A stretch of 64,000 nt of DNA from the NCBI RefSeq assembly GCF_001552275.1, contig NZ_BCQW01000012.1, forward strand, positions 1 through 64,000, given 5' to 3'. The notes under the pieces are model-generated. The model did not search any database and had not been told where the DNA came from. It saw only the letters and a program-made list of their open reading frames with translations. Origin of the DNA: Amphibacillus sediminis NBRC 103570. GTDB taxonomy: Bacteria > Bacillota > Bacilli > Bacillales > Amphibacillaceae. Of the stretch, positions 22,118 to 30,584 are shown piece by piece. The first letter of the stretch is position 1; every line of letters starts with the position of its first letter. The position numbers and the translations under genes were made by a program.

Positions 22118-23266
22118 TCATAATTCACCTTTTATATTTGAGTATTTATTGCTTAATAGATGTGGTGCATACGCCGACAAAACTCGTTCATATTCTGCTT
22201 GTGTGATCGAAATGATCGAACCATGACGGGGTTTGCCACCATCCTGATTTTCTGGAAGCTGCACTCGCAACTTATCAGCCACACTAACCCAGCTGTCACC
22301 ATCACTAATATCATCACTTGCAAAACCTATATAATGGTTAGGTCCACCATGATAGTTTGGTTGATCAATAAATAGATACCAACGATAACCATTAATATCA
22401 CCGCGGTTCGCCGGGAAAATACAAGGGCCCTCACCACCAGTAAAAATGTTACCCTCTCCATTAGGTAAGCCGTTAGCTACACCTTCCTTTAGAGTTACCC
22501 ACTGATTAAGGGAGCCCTCTTTATCTGCGTAATTCTTGCCCATTACTTGGGCTAATAGATCAGTAGAGCGATCTAAACGAATGGTCATACTCTCTTCTTC
22601 TTTCATAAAACGATAGTACACTCCATTTTCATAAGCGACAACCGCATCAATGGTTCCTTTTCCAATGCCACGATCAACGTCTACCCAAACTTCAGGCTCA
22701 GAGAACTGATGAAAGTCTTTTGTCGTGACATAAACCATTCGATTATACGTTACATCTGTTCGATCTTGAACATTATCTGTTGGATAGAGATTTGATGCCC
22801 AGAATACGACATAACATTGACGTTCCTTATCCCAAAACGCCTTAGGTGCCCAAGTATTACCTGCAAATACAGAAGAAACCCGGACATGGCGTTGTTTAGA
22901 CCAATGTACCAAATCCTCAGACTCAAAAATCTCAATATAGCGTGAACCATCAATTTGAGCAGTGTGAAAGCCACGTCCACGTCTGCCAGCTATTTTCAAA
23001 TCTGTTGCAAGTAAATAGAATCTTTTTCCATCATGCGACCGTATAATAAATGGATCACGGAAACCTCTCTCACCCTCCTGTGAGACAAATAATGGTTTGC
23101 CTTGATTCAAGTTGTACCAAGATAATGCATCATTTCCTTGTGATACTGCTAGACTAATTTGTTCAGCGCCCTCTCCTTCACCAGTAAAATAAGCCCATAA
23201 GTAAGCCGTCTTTTCTGATGTTAAACTTTCATTTTGTACTAACTGCTCCTTCTCAACTCTACTCAT
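22118..23266 (-). CDS. Glycoside hydrolase family 43-like enzyme
   Basis: A 382-residue five-bladed propeller protein. The N-terminal blade has FRDPFII (D71, candidate catalytic base), a middle blade NTWAPKAFWD and GTIDAVVAY supplies another conserved aspartate, and GGEGPCIF would bring the general-acid glutamate. It closely resembles the first half of the neighbouring 23294 gene, so one arose from a duplication. No signal peptide. Members of this branch act on arabinose or galactose side chains (arabinofuranosidase or exo-galactanase); the exact sugar cannot be read from the sequence. Confidence 0.82.
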   Translation of the reverse strand: MSRVEKEQLVQNESLTSEKTAYLWAYFTGEGEGAEQISLAVSQGNDALSWYNLNQGKPLFVSQEGERGFRDPFIIRSHDGKRFYLLATDLKIAGRRGRGFHTAQIDGSRYIEIFESEDLVHWSKQRHVRVSSVFAGNTWAPKAFWDKERQCYVVFWASNLYPTDNVQDRTDVTYNRMVYVTTKDFHQFSEPEVWVDVDRGIGKGTIDAVVAYENGVYYRFMKEEESMTIRLDRSTDLLAQVMGKNYADKEGSLNQWVTLKEGVANGLPNGEGNIFTGGEGPCIFPANRGDINGYRWYLFIDQPNYHGGPNHYIGFASDDISDGDSWVSVADKLRVQLPENQDGGKPRHGSIISITQAEYERVLSAYAPHLLSNKYSNIKGEL

Positions 23267-23293
23267 CTCTTAAACCTCCCTCTATTAGACCGG

Positions 23294-25066
23294 CTAGACA
23301 ATAACCGGGCGAATCAAACCGTTTTGATCAAAATCAAGTGGTGAAATACAAATTTCTCTATGAAACCCTTTACCATCTGGGTACTGACTTAACGGTGTCC
23401 CAAACCGGTGATAAGCAATATAATACTTATCTTGATTAGGTAATTTTAAAATACTATGATGTCCAGTTCCTAGAATATCCTTTGCTGGATTTTTAGTTAA
23501 AATAGCATATATAAACTCAATCGGTCCAAATAGATTATATGATATTCCATAATTGACATGATAGTTTTCATTACCGGTATCATCACATGACCATGTAAAA
23601 TGATAGATACCATCACGTTTTAATACAGTAACTGCTTCACGGAAGTCCTCTAGACCAATTAACGTCTGGATTGTATCTTGGTGGATAGCTGTCATGTCAT
23701 TGGTTAGCTTAGCAATAGCTCCAGTGTTCCCGTTACCAAAAAGGATATAGTAACTACCATCTTCTTCATATATAGATGGATCAATCATTTGTGCCATGTC
23801 TAAGTCGTACTGTTTGATCATTTCAGGTGTTAAAATGGGCTCTTTTTCAGCAATAAACGGACCTGTTGGTGAATGGCTTTGTGCCATCCCGATACAAGAT
23901 TGACCATCAGGCCGTTTGCCACAAAAATAGTAGTAATATGTCCCATTTCGCTTTGTGATACATGGTGCCCATGCATTCCCTACTGCCCATGGAACCTGTT
24001 CTGTTGTCAGATTAATAATTTCTCCTGCATTTTCAAACTGTTGCAAATCTCTTGATGTAAAGACAGAAAAGCTATCACCAGACCAGCCAGGAAAGCCATC
24101 CGTCGTCGGGTATAAATAATATCGACCATCAAAGCAAACTAAATCTGGGTCGGCATAAAGTCCTGATAAAACAGGGTTTTTTTGATCATAGTAGTGAAGA
24201 AGGCGTTGGTATTCTTGATCCGTAATCGGTAAAACACTACCATGACGTTTTTTTGTTTGACCGAAATGATAGTCTGCCAAGCTAAGCACTTTAAATTCCC
24301 CACTAGACAAATCGGTTGTTTGTAAAATCATATACCCTTTTCCTTCTGCAAACTGGTCAACAATTAGACACCAAGTCTTTCCATCAGATAACTGATAGAT
24401 TTGGGGCCCTTCCACACCAGCTAACTCAGCAAGAACTGGAGAATAGATCGTTTCATAATCACCGGTTAAAGCTTTTGAACGCTCCATAAGGATTCGACTA
24501 TCTGTTTCATCCTTTGTGAACCGATAGTAATACCCTTTATCATAAGCCACTGTACTATCAATCACATCGCTTTCCTTAGTTAGAAAGATGAAAGGATTTC
24601 CGAATACTTTGAAGTCTTGCGTATATGCGGCATACATCTGGTGTTTATCTTCAACTTTCGAAGCCCAAAAAACGAGAAAAGCACCTTCCTTTTCATCGTA
24701 AATAGCTTCCGGAGCCCAGACATTACCCGCTTCAGCTAGACCAACTGTTACGGCTCTTGGTCCATCCCAATAAATCAAATCATTGGATTCCCAAATAATA
24801 ATGTCACGACTACCATGATTTTGGGCATGTGACCAACCTAAGCCCTTTTCGATTCTCAAATCAGTCGCAATTAAATAGAACTTCTCTTTGTTTGGATCAC
24901 GAATTAAAAAAGGATCCCGAACACCTTCTTCACCAATATTCGAGTACAAAACAGGAAGCCCTTGATTAAGATCTTGAAAGTGCAACCCATCTTGACTAAC
25001 ACTAAAATAGACTTGCTCGCCATTTCTTTCTTCACCAGTAAAGTGAACAAATAAATAGGCCGACAT
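23294..25066 (-). CDS. Double glycoside hydrolase family 43 protein
   Basis: Start ATG 25066 (MSAYLFVHFTGE) is chosen because AAGGGAG lies 7 bases upstream; the frame continues 24 bases further without a ribosome site. The 590-residue protein has two propellers: about 1-290 of the same type as the 22118 product (GVRDPFLIRD, GNVWAPEAIYD, GVEGPQIY) and about 300-590 of the classical arabinosidase type (LYADPDLVCFDG, GNAWAPCI, MIDPSIYEEDG). Two catalytic propellers in one cytoplasmic chain suggest that two linkages of one side chain are cut in turn. No linker or binding module is evident. Confidence 0.85.
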   Translation of the reverse strand: MSAYLFVHFTGEERNGEQVYFSVSQDGLHFQDLNQGLPVLYSNIGEEGVRDPFLIRDPNKEKFYLIATDLRIEKGLGWSHAQNHGSRDIIIWESNDLIYWDGPRAVTVGLAEAGNVWAPEAIYDEKEGAFLVFWASKVEDKHQMYAAYTQDFKVFGNPFIFLTKESDVIDSTVAYDKGYYYRFTKDETDSRILMERSKALTGDYETIYSPVLAELAGVEGPQIYQLSDGKTWCLIVDQFAEGKGYMILQTTDLSSGEFKVLSLADYHFGQTKKRHGSVLPITDQEYQRLLHYYDQKNPVLSGLYADPDLVCFDGRYYLYPTTDGFPGWSGDSFSVFTSRDLQQFENAGEIINLTTEQVPWAVGNAWAPCITKRNGTYYYYFCGKRPDGQSCIGMAQSHSPTGPFIAEKEPILTPEMIKQYDLDMAQMIDPSIYEEDGSYYILFGNGNTGAIAKLTNDMTAIHQDTIQTLIGLEDFREAVTVLKRDGIYHFTWSCDDTGNENYHVNYGISYNLFGPIEFIYAILTKNPAKDILGTGHHSILKLPNQDKYYIAYHRFGTPLSQYPDGKGFHREICISPLDFDQNGLIRPVIV

Positions 25067-25131
25067 TGCCTCACTCCCTTTCTTAGTCATCCATTACATT
25101 AAGCGATTTTTGTTATCAATTGGTAATAGAT

Positions 25132-26625
25132 TTAACAATATACTAAAGTAACAACAGATCTAGCTGGAATATCAACCACACTCTGAGCGTCTTTGATTTC
25201 TAGCTCAGATAAGTCTTGGGTTTCTGATGTCACATAGGCTTTTAATGTTAGAAGATCTATTCTCTTTGATAGGTTATTTAGCACCATTTTTACTTTTTCA
25301 TCATCATAACTATAGTTAATAAATACAATAGATAATTGGTCCTCATCTTTATTATAATAGGCTGAGCCCATTAGCCGATCTTTATTATCCGCACCTTGCA
25401 GATTAATTCTTACACTTCCCGGTCTTATAAAGCGACTATAGTTTCCTAGCGCCCATAAAGTCTTACTCGTTATAATTGTTTGTTGGTCACCATTATTTAA
25501 ATAGTCCGTGTAAATTAATCCATCTTTATAGTCATACGGGGATAAAGCAAGCCACCATTGCCATGATGTCACTTCTGTTTCAACTAAATCAAAATGAATA
25601 AGGCGAGCAATACTTAGTGCTGTTTCCATCGATAAGTCTCTACCTGGTCCATTTTCATTCAACACACAATACTCAGACATCCATAGCTTAGCGTCAGAGT
25701 GATACCTTTTTAAATTTTCTCGAACATATCTCCTTAACTGGACTAACCGCTCGTCGCCTGCAAAGTGGTCAGACCAATAGGCATGAGCACTCACTTTATT
25801 ACCGATTATTTCTCTCATTTCGGGATCGCCAAGAAGTGTTTTAATATATTGTCTGTATTCCCCGTTGGAACCAGCTGAATTTCCTCCACGGTAAGTAGAG
25901 TCATTCTTGATAAACTTAGCATATAAGTCATCATCGAGTAATGCTAAATATTCTACAGCTTCTGCCGCATCAATCTCCACATCTAGTCTCCGTTTAACTC
26001 GTTCATCGTTAAGCGCTTTCAAAACAGCTTTAATATCTGTATTATTATACCGGTTACCTTCTTGATTGGCTAAATCCCAGCTCCATGTTGGTTCATTAAT
26101 TGGACTAATATACTGAAACGGTAGATTCATTTGCTGGAAATGCTCTAAAACATCAGCGAGAAATTCAACAAAATCAGTGATACACTCTGCTCGCAAGTTG
26201 GTACTACCGACAAATTGATCTGGTTGTCCATGCCCATTTTTAGTCATCCAAACCGGCGGGCTATTGACAAAAGCTATAAACCGTTCAACCCCCCTTGCTC
26301 TTGCAGCACGGAGAAACCATTGTTGACCCTGTTGTTTAGACCAATCATAAGCTTGATCCTTACCTGCCTTAAAACACTCTGCTCTTCTCCATGGATCTTT
26401 AATTATTTCCTGATCCGTTTCAATACTGCCTGCTCCTATATTGAAGCGCCACATCGATAAGCCAATTCCTCTTTCATTCGAAAATAGCAAATCGGCAAGC
26501 TTATTCTTATTTTCTTCAGTCCATTCGGACCCAACCCGATCTAATGACCATGCGCCCGATGCGCCAAAGCCCTCAATTGATTGAAATGTTTGAGATAAAT
26601 CTACATTAATTTGATAAGTATTCAT
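25132..26625 (-). CDS. Glycoside hydrolase family 30, endo-galactanase-like
   Basis: A 497-residue clan-A TIM barrel plus beta domain. The acid/base is E178 in SPINEPTWSW and the nucleophile E318 in LWMSEYC. The opening FQSIEGFGASGAWSLDRVG and NIGAGSIE resemble the endo-beta-1,6-galactanase branch rather than GH30 xylanases or glucosylceramidases. No signal peptide, which is unusual for an endo-acting enzyme and fits action on imported oligosaccharides. Start ATG follows AAGGAG. It is first in the glycosidase run and about 580 bases separate it from the transport genes. Confidence 0.83.
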   Translation of the reverse strand: MNTYQINVDLSQTFQSIEGFGASGAWSLDRVGSEWTEENKNKLADLLFSNERGIGLSMWRFNIGAGSIETDQEIIKDPWRRAECFKAGKDQAYDWSKQQGQQWFLRAARARGVERFIAFVNSPPVWMTKNGHGQPDQFVGSTNLRAECITDFVEFLADVLEHFQQMNLPFQYISPINEPTWSWDLANQEGNRYNNTDIKAVLKALNDERVKRRLDVEIDAAEAVEYLALLDDDLYAKFIKNDSTYRGGNSAGSNGEYRQYIKTLLGDPEMREIIGNKVSAHAYWSDHFAGDERLVQLRRYVRENLKRYHSDAKLWMSEYCVLNENGPGRDLSMETALSIARLIHFDLVETEVTSWQWWLALSPYDYKDGLIYTDYLNNGDQQTIITSKTLWALGNYSRFIRPGSVRINLQGADNKDRLMGSAYYNKDEDQLSIVFINYSYDDEKVKMVLNNLSKRIDLLTLKAYVTSETQDLSELEIKDAQSVVDIPARSVVTLVYC

Positions 26626-26768
26626 ATCTACTCCTTATTGATATTAAGTCAAAACATGTTAAGTCACAATATCCTTCTCAAAAACATAGTTCTATAAGAC
26701 AAGACCAATCATTCTACGGCGTTCTTAAAGGGATTAAGTCACAGATGTTCTATAGCTTTTTTAATGCT

Positions 26769-26810
26769 ATCATAACTTTTATTTTATTAATAGAGGCAGA
26801 TTGTTATGAT
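26769..26810. promoter_or_regulatory. Inverted repeat upstream of the GH30 operon
   Basis: ATCATAAC (26769-26776) and GTTATGAT (26803-26810) are separated by 26 AT-rich bases, about 145 bases upstream of the GH30 start. It could be an operator pair; no clear -35/-10 was found beside it. Confidence 0.3.
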
Positions 26811-26827
26811 TACTCTGTCATCAATTA

Positions 26828-27136
26828 TTTAACTTCATTCAGCAGAATTCTTCCACTTCTATAAGTGGTGAGATCAATGGCCTATTTGTATGGAGGCAAA
26901 ACCCACTGAACGTTAGTTGAACCAATCGGGCCGTTACTGGCTCTTGGATCTCCCACTTAGACATGACGTGCTCCCTTATTTCTTGAAGTGGAGTCTTACA
27001 AAAGCCCTACGATGGGGCGAGTAATCGCAGCCCCAGCCCGTTACACGGCGATAAAGTTATAGCCTCTAGAGAATGCCACAGATTTTCAGAAGGAATTTAT
27101 CGAGCTTCGTTCGATAAATTCTGGACGCAAATACTT
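26828..27136 (+). repeat. Composite repeat: R2 body inside an R1 copy
   Basis: It starts as R1 (TTAACTTCATTCAGCAGAA, then the hairpin CCACTT-CTAT-AAGTGG), changes at about 26910 to the R2 body (CCCACTGAACGTTAGTTGAA to GCCCCAGCCCGTTACACGG) and returns at about 27053 to the R1 tail (ATGCCACAGATTTTCAG, ATAAATTCTGGACGCAAATA). The order head-R2-tail indicates nesting or recombination between the two families. It fills much of the 578-bp gap. Confidence 0.75.
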
Positions 27137-27140
27137 GTAT

Positions 27141-27177
27141 AAAGGCACCTCAATAAATATAAGATTGAGGCGCCTTT
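27141..27177. terminator. Terminator of the eight-gene transport unit
   Basis: AAAGGCACCTCAAT and ATTGAGGCGCCTTT form a 14-bp stem (one wobble on the minus strand) with a 9-base loop, 27 bases past the stop of the 27204 gene. Confidence 0.8.
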
Positions 27178-27203
27178 CTTCATATTGAATGATTAACTGT
27201 TAT

Positions 27204-28667
27204 TTAATAGAATAATTCGTCTAATGACTTTTGATGGTATGAATTTAATAAGTCAGTAAGCTCTCCAGCTACATCATGGGCATTGACTTCACCATTCATA
27301 ACAGCATCTTCTACATTGCCATACTCTCCACCAAAATAGACCTCATCTAAAAACCAATCAAAACCTGGAAGAACCCTGCCCCCTAATGAGATAGGGTGTT
27401 TTACTCTTTCTAAATAATCGTCATAATAATGGCCTTCTGGTAATAACTTGCGAAGTTCCTCCCACAATTCTTCGTCTTTTAATAGAGGCAGACCCTCTGG
27501 ATGATTAAAGACTCGCTCACCATTATCATACGTTAATGATCTAAAAGCTTCCAATCTATGTTCCCATCCTTCACGTCCCCAACCCATGAATTTCATTAGT
27601 TCATAAGCTTCACGTGGATGCTCAGTAACCGGTGAAATGGATGATAGGTCAACATATGCTGGCTTATTTAATGTTTCCGCATTATCCCCTCTCGGCACTG
27701 GATACGGAACAAAATTTATTCCTTTATCAGTAAAGGCATCCAGTTTAAACTGGCCAATTGTCCAAAATGCATCAAAGTGAATCGCTACTTTTCCAGTCTC
27801 TGCTGCCCATATATCTCTATCGCCAAATGCCGCCTCAGCTTCGTCTGTACCTCCAAAGGGAGCATGATTACCATTACGAACGAATTCAGCACGTTTTGTT
27901 ACTGAATCTGCCCATTCTCCGGTCATATCAAATCGTTCGCCATCCCAACCAAATTCGCCATAGGCATCCTCATTAACAATCGGTGCCATTGTAACTAGAT
28001 TCGTGCCCATATTAACGCCATAAATACCTTGCTCGGGAATTGTCATCTCTTCAATTAAGTCTAACATTTCACTGTATGTCCAATCTGGAGATGGCATCTC
28101 TACATTTTGTTGCTCAAATAAATTTTCATCTAGGAAAACCGCAAATGGGAATTGTGCACTTGCAGCCGCTAATTTTCTTTCCCCGTCAAAGTATCCCACA
28201 TCAACTAGGGTATCTAACAATCGGTCTGTTTCGGGATCTGCCTCAAAGTATTCAGTAAAATCACCTAACCACATATTTCGAATAGCAACATCTAAATTAC
28301 CGTTATACCAAAATACATCTGGCAAATCTCCATCACTAGCTAAGTTAGTTAAAAAATCATTCCAACCTAAATCACCAGATGCCTCTATTACTTCTACCTT
28401 TATATTCGGGTACTTTTCCATGAATTTTTCTGCTAAGTAGGTATTCATTTCCCCAGTTAGCCATGAGCCAAATGTAAGTGTAATCTCTTCATCAGTCATC
28501 GGTGGTAGACCAGAATCATCATGTTCTTCTCCACTATCCCCTTCCCCAGTATTATTGTCATTTTCTGTAGATCCACCTGTCGAACCATCATCTGATGAAC
28601 AGCCAGCTACCAACAAAAACATTGCTAATACAACAAACAAGAGACTAAACATTGCATTTCTTTTCAT
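27204..28667 (-). CDS. Sugar-binding lipoprotein of an ABC importer
   Basis: Extracellular solute-binding protein, family 1. I choose ATG 28667 with CGGGGGAA upstream (487 residues); an in-frame ATG lies 21 bases earlier. Lipobox VAGC (cysteine about 23) and an acidic Ser/Gly/Asp linker precede the binding domain, which opens with ITLTFGSWLTGEMNTYLAEKF-type strands split here for brevity. It ends the eight-gene unit and directly follows a MalG-type permease, so it should serve the 28713/29730 pair. No ATPase gene is nearby. Confidence 0.9.
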   Translation of the reverse strand: MKRNAMFSLLFVVLAMFLLVAGCSSDDGSTGGSTENDNNTGEGDSGEEHDDSGLPPMTDEEITLTFGSWLTGEMNTYLAEKFMEKYPNIKVEVIEASGDLGWNDFLTNLASDGDLPDVFWYNGNLDVAIRNMWLGDFTEYFEADPETDRLLDTLVDVGYFDGERKLAAASAQFPFAVFLDENLFEQQNVEMPSPDWTYSEMLDLIEEMTIPEQGIYGVNMGTNLVTMAPIVNEDAYGEFGWDGERFDMTGEWADSVTKRAEFVRNGNHAPFGGTDEAEAAFGDRDIWAAETGKVAIHFDAFWTIGQFKLDAFTDKGINFVPYPVPRGDNAETLNKPAYVDLSSISPVTEHPREAYELMKFMGWGREGWEHRLEAFRSLTYDNGERVFNHPEGLPLLKDEELWEELRKLLPEGHYYDDYLERVKHPISLGGRVLPGFDWFLDEVYFGGEYGNVEDAVMNGEVNAHDVAGELTDLLNSYHQKSLDELFY

Positions 28668-28712
28668 TTTTTTCTTCCCCCGTTTCATTTGATTAATTTT
28701 AAATTACGGTGA

Positions 28713-29714
28713 TTATTCACCGGTAATACCTGTATTGTCGACACTTTCCACAAAGTAGCGCTGCAAAAAGAAATAAGTAATTAATAATGGGAGGATACTA
28801 ATTACTGTTCCTGCCATTCGTATCCCTTCATTTATTCGATTCGGGCTTGCTTCAGTCGCTGGGTATAGTGATTCATAGCTAGTTTCGAATTGCTGCAATT
28901 GAATCAATATTGTGCTTATATCTGTTGAAGAACTTGTTAAATAAAGTGTCGTTAAATACGTTTCATTCCAATACCAAACAAATGAAAATAGAAATGAAAC
29001 AATAAAAGCGGGAATGGCCATCGGTACAGCTATTTTGAAAAAGCTAACGATTTGATTCGCTCCATCTACTTCAGCTGCTTCATAAAGTGATTTGGGTGTC
29101 TGTCTGAAAAATTGGTAAAAGATTAAAATAAAAATTGTACTATTTAACCCTTGGCCGAGAAGAGCTGGGATTGTAAAGGCACTTAGCGAACCAGTTAACC
29201 CTAAATCACTAAACAAACGATACTTAGGCATCATTAATATTTGTGGTGGTATGACAAAGCTGAAAATCATTAAGCCAAACCAGACCTTTTTCAAGGGAAA
29301 TTCAAAGCGAGCAAAACCATATCCGACAATAGATGCAATGGCCACCTGTAAAAGCGTTGGAAAGAAAGCAATTTGCATACTTCCCAATAAGGCAGGGCGT
29401 ACATTCAATACTGAGTAAGCCTGTCGGTAATTATCAATGTAAAAGGAAGACGGGATCCAATTAATCGACATATCCAGCAAATCACCTAATGATTGCATAC
29501 TAGTTACAAACATATAAAGCATCGGATACAGATAAACAAAGCCAATTCCTAGCAAGAGTGAATAAATGACAAATTTAAGCAGGAATCCTTTTCGATCATT
29601 AAAGCCGAAAAGAAAGCGCTCTACCTTTTTTTTGATTATCTCTGCTTTAACTTTAAACGGCATTTGATCGTTTTTTAGAACCACCATTAGACGTGTTGCG
29701 CTTTTAATTGACAC
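28713..29714 (-). CDS. Carbohydrate ABC permease, MalG type
   Basis: A 333-residue inner-membrane subunit with about six membrane segments; the first is preceded by a 45-residue basic extension longer than usual for the family. The coupling (EAA) motif reads EAAEVDGANQIVSFFKIAVP. The N-terminal FVYLYPMLYMFVTSMQ and C-terminal AGTVISILPLLITYFFLQRYF are typical of the CUT1 family. It pairs with the 29730 permease 16 bases upstream. Confidence 0.9.
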   Translation of the reverse strand: MSIKSATRLMVVLKNDQMPFKVKAEIIKKKVERFLFGFNDRKGFLLKFVIYSLLLGIGFVYLYPMLYMFVTSMQSLGDLLDMSINWIPSSFYIDNYRQAYSVLNVRPALLGSMQIAFFPTLLQVAIASIVGYGFARFEFPLKKVWFGLMIFSFVIPPQILMMPKYRLFSDLGLTGSLSAFTIPALLGQGLNSTIFILIFYQFFRQTPKSLYEAAEVDGANQIVSFFKIAVPMAIPAFIVSFLFSFVWYWNETYLTTLYLTSSSTDISTILIQLQQFETSYESLYPATEASPNRINEGIRMAGTVISILPLLITYFFLQRYFVESVDNTGITGE

Positions 29715-29729
29715 AGTTGTCCCCCTCCC

Positions 29730-30584
29730 TTAAGAAAATCTCTTCGATTTTTTCTCTCTAAACACTAAGTAAATCATCAACAACATGAATCCAACAATAA
29801 TGGCGTACATCCATGCCATTGCAGAAGCAAATCCGTAACCGCGGGTAGCATTAAACATGTTCTGATAAATAAGTACTATAATTGGGTTTTGCCCACTATT
29901 CGCTAATGAGACGAGCGTATAAACTAAATTAATCAAGATTAAGGGTTTAATCGTAGGTAATGTAATTTTCCAAAAGCATTCCCAACTTGAACCGCCATCA
30001 ATTTTAGCAGCCTCGTATAAATTTGGATCAATCTTCTGTAAGGCGGCTAAAAACAATAGAATCTGAACCCCTGAGTACCAAAGAATCGTAATGATTTGAT
30101 TAAATAAATCACTTAAAACACTTGCAAACCAGACTGGAAATATAGCGTTTAATAAACTCATAATCACATCTTGATCAAGCATCGGTATAGCCGTGGCTCC
30201 TTGATCAACCAATTGATTGATTACAGGGCCACTTGCAACGATCACAGGTAAGAAAAAGATGGTTCTAAATAAGCCTTTAAATTTAACATCCTGATTTAAC
30301 AGCATCGCGATAATCAAGGCGAAAACAACGATGACAGGTATTCGAATCAGTGTGTCGACAGAGAATGCTAATAATTCCTGAATGAAAAACATATCCTGGA
30401 GCCACACATTCAAATAGTTATTAAAGCCTGTATAGACAAAGCGCAACCCTTGTGGAGTAATCCGCATATCATTTAGGCTAAAATAAAAGGATTGAATCAT
30501 CGGATAAAAAACTAAGCCTAAAAAACCGATTAACCAAGGTAGTATAAATACATATCCGTATATGGTTTCTCGTTTGATCTTCAT
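29730..30584 (-). CDS. Carbohydrate ABC permease, MalF type
   Basis: A 284-residue permease with six predicted membrane segments, beginning YVFILPWLIGFLGLVFYPM. The EAA motif is EAAKIDGGSSWECFWKITLP. It overlaps the stop of the DUF5696 gene by 4 bases (ATGA), so its translation is coupled to that gene, which ties the unknown protein to the importer. Confidence 0.9.
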   Translation of the reverse strand: MKIKRETIYGYVFILPWLIGFLGLVFYPMIQSFYFSLNDMRITPQGLRFVYTGFNNYLNVWLQDMFFIQELLAFSVDTLIRIPVIVVFALIIAMLLNQDVKFKGLFRTIFFLPVIVASGPVINQLVDQGATAIPMLDQDVIMSLLNAIFPVWFASVLSDLFNQIITILWYSGVQILLFLAALQKIDPNLYEAAKIDGGSSWECFWKITLPTIKPLILINLVYTLVSLANSGQNPIIVLIYQNMFNATRGYGFASAMAWMYAIIVGFMLLMIYLVFREKKSKRFS

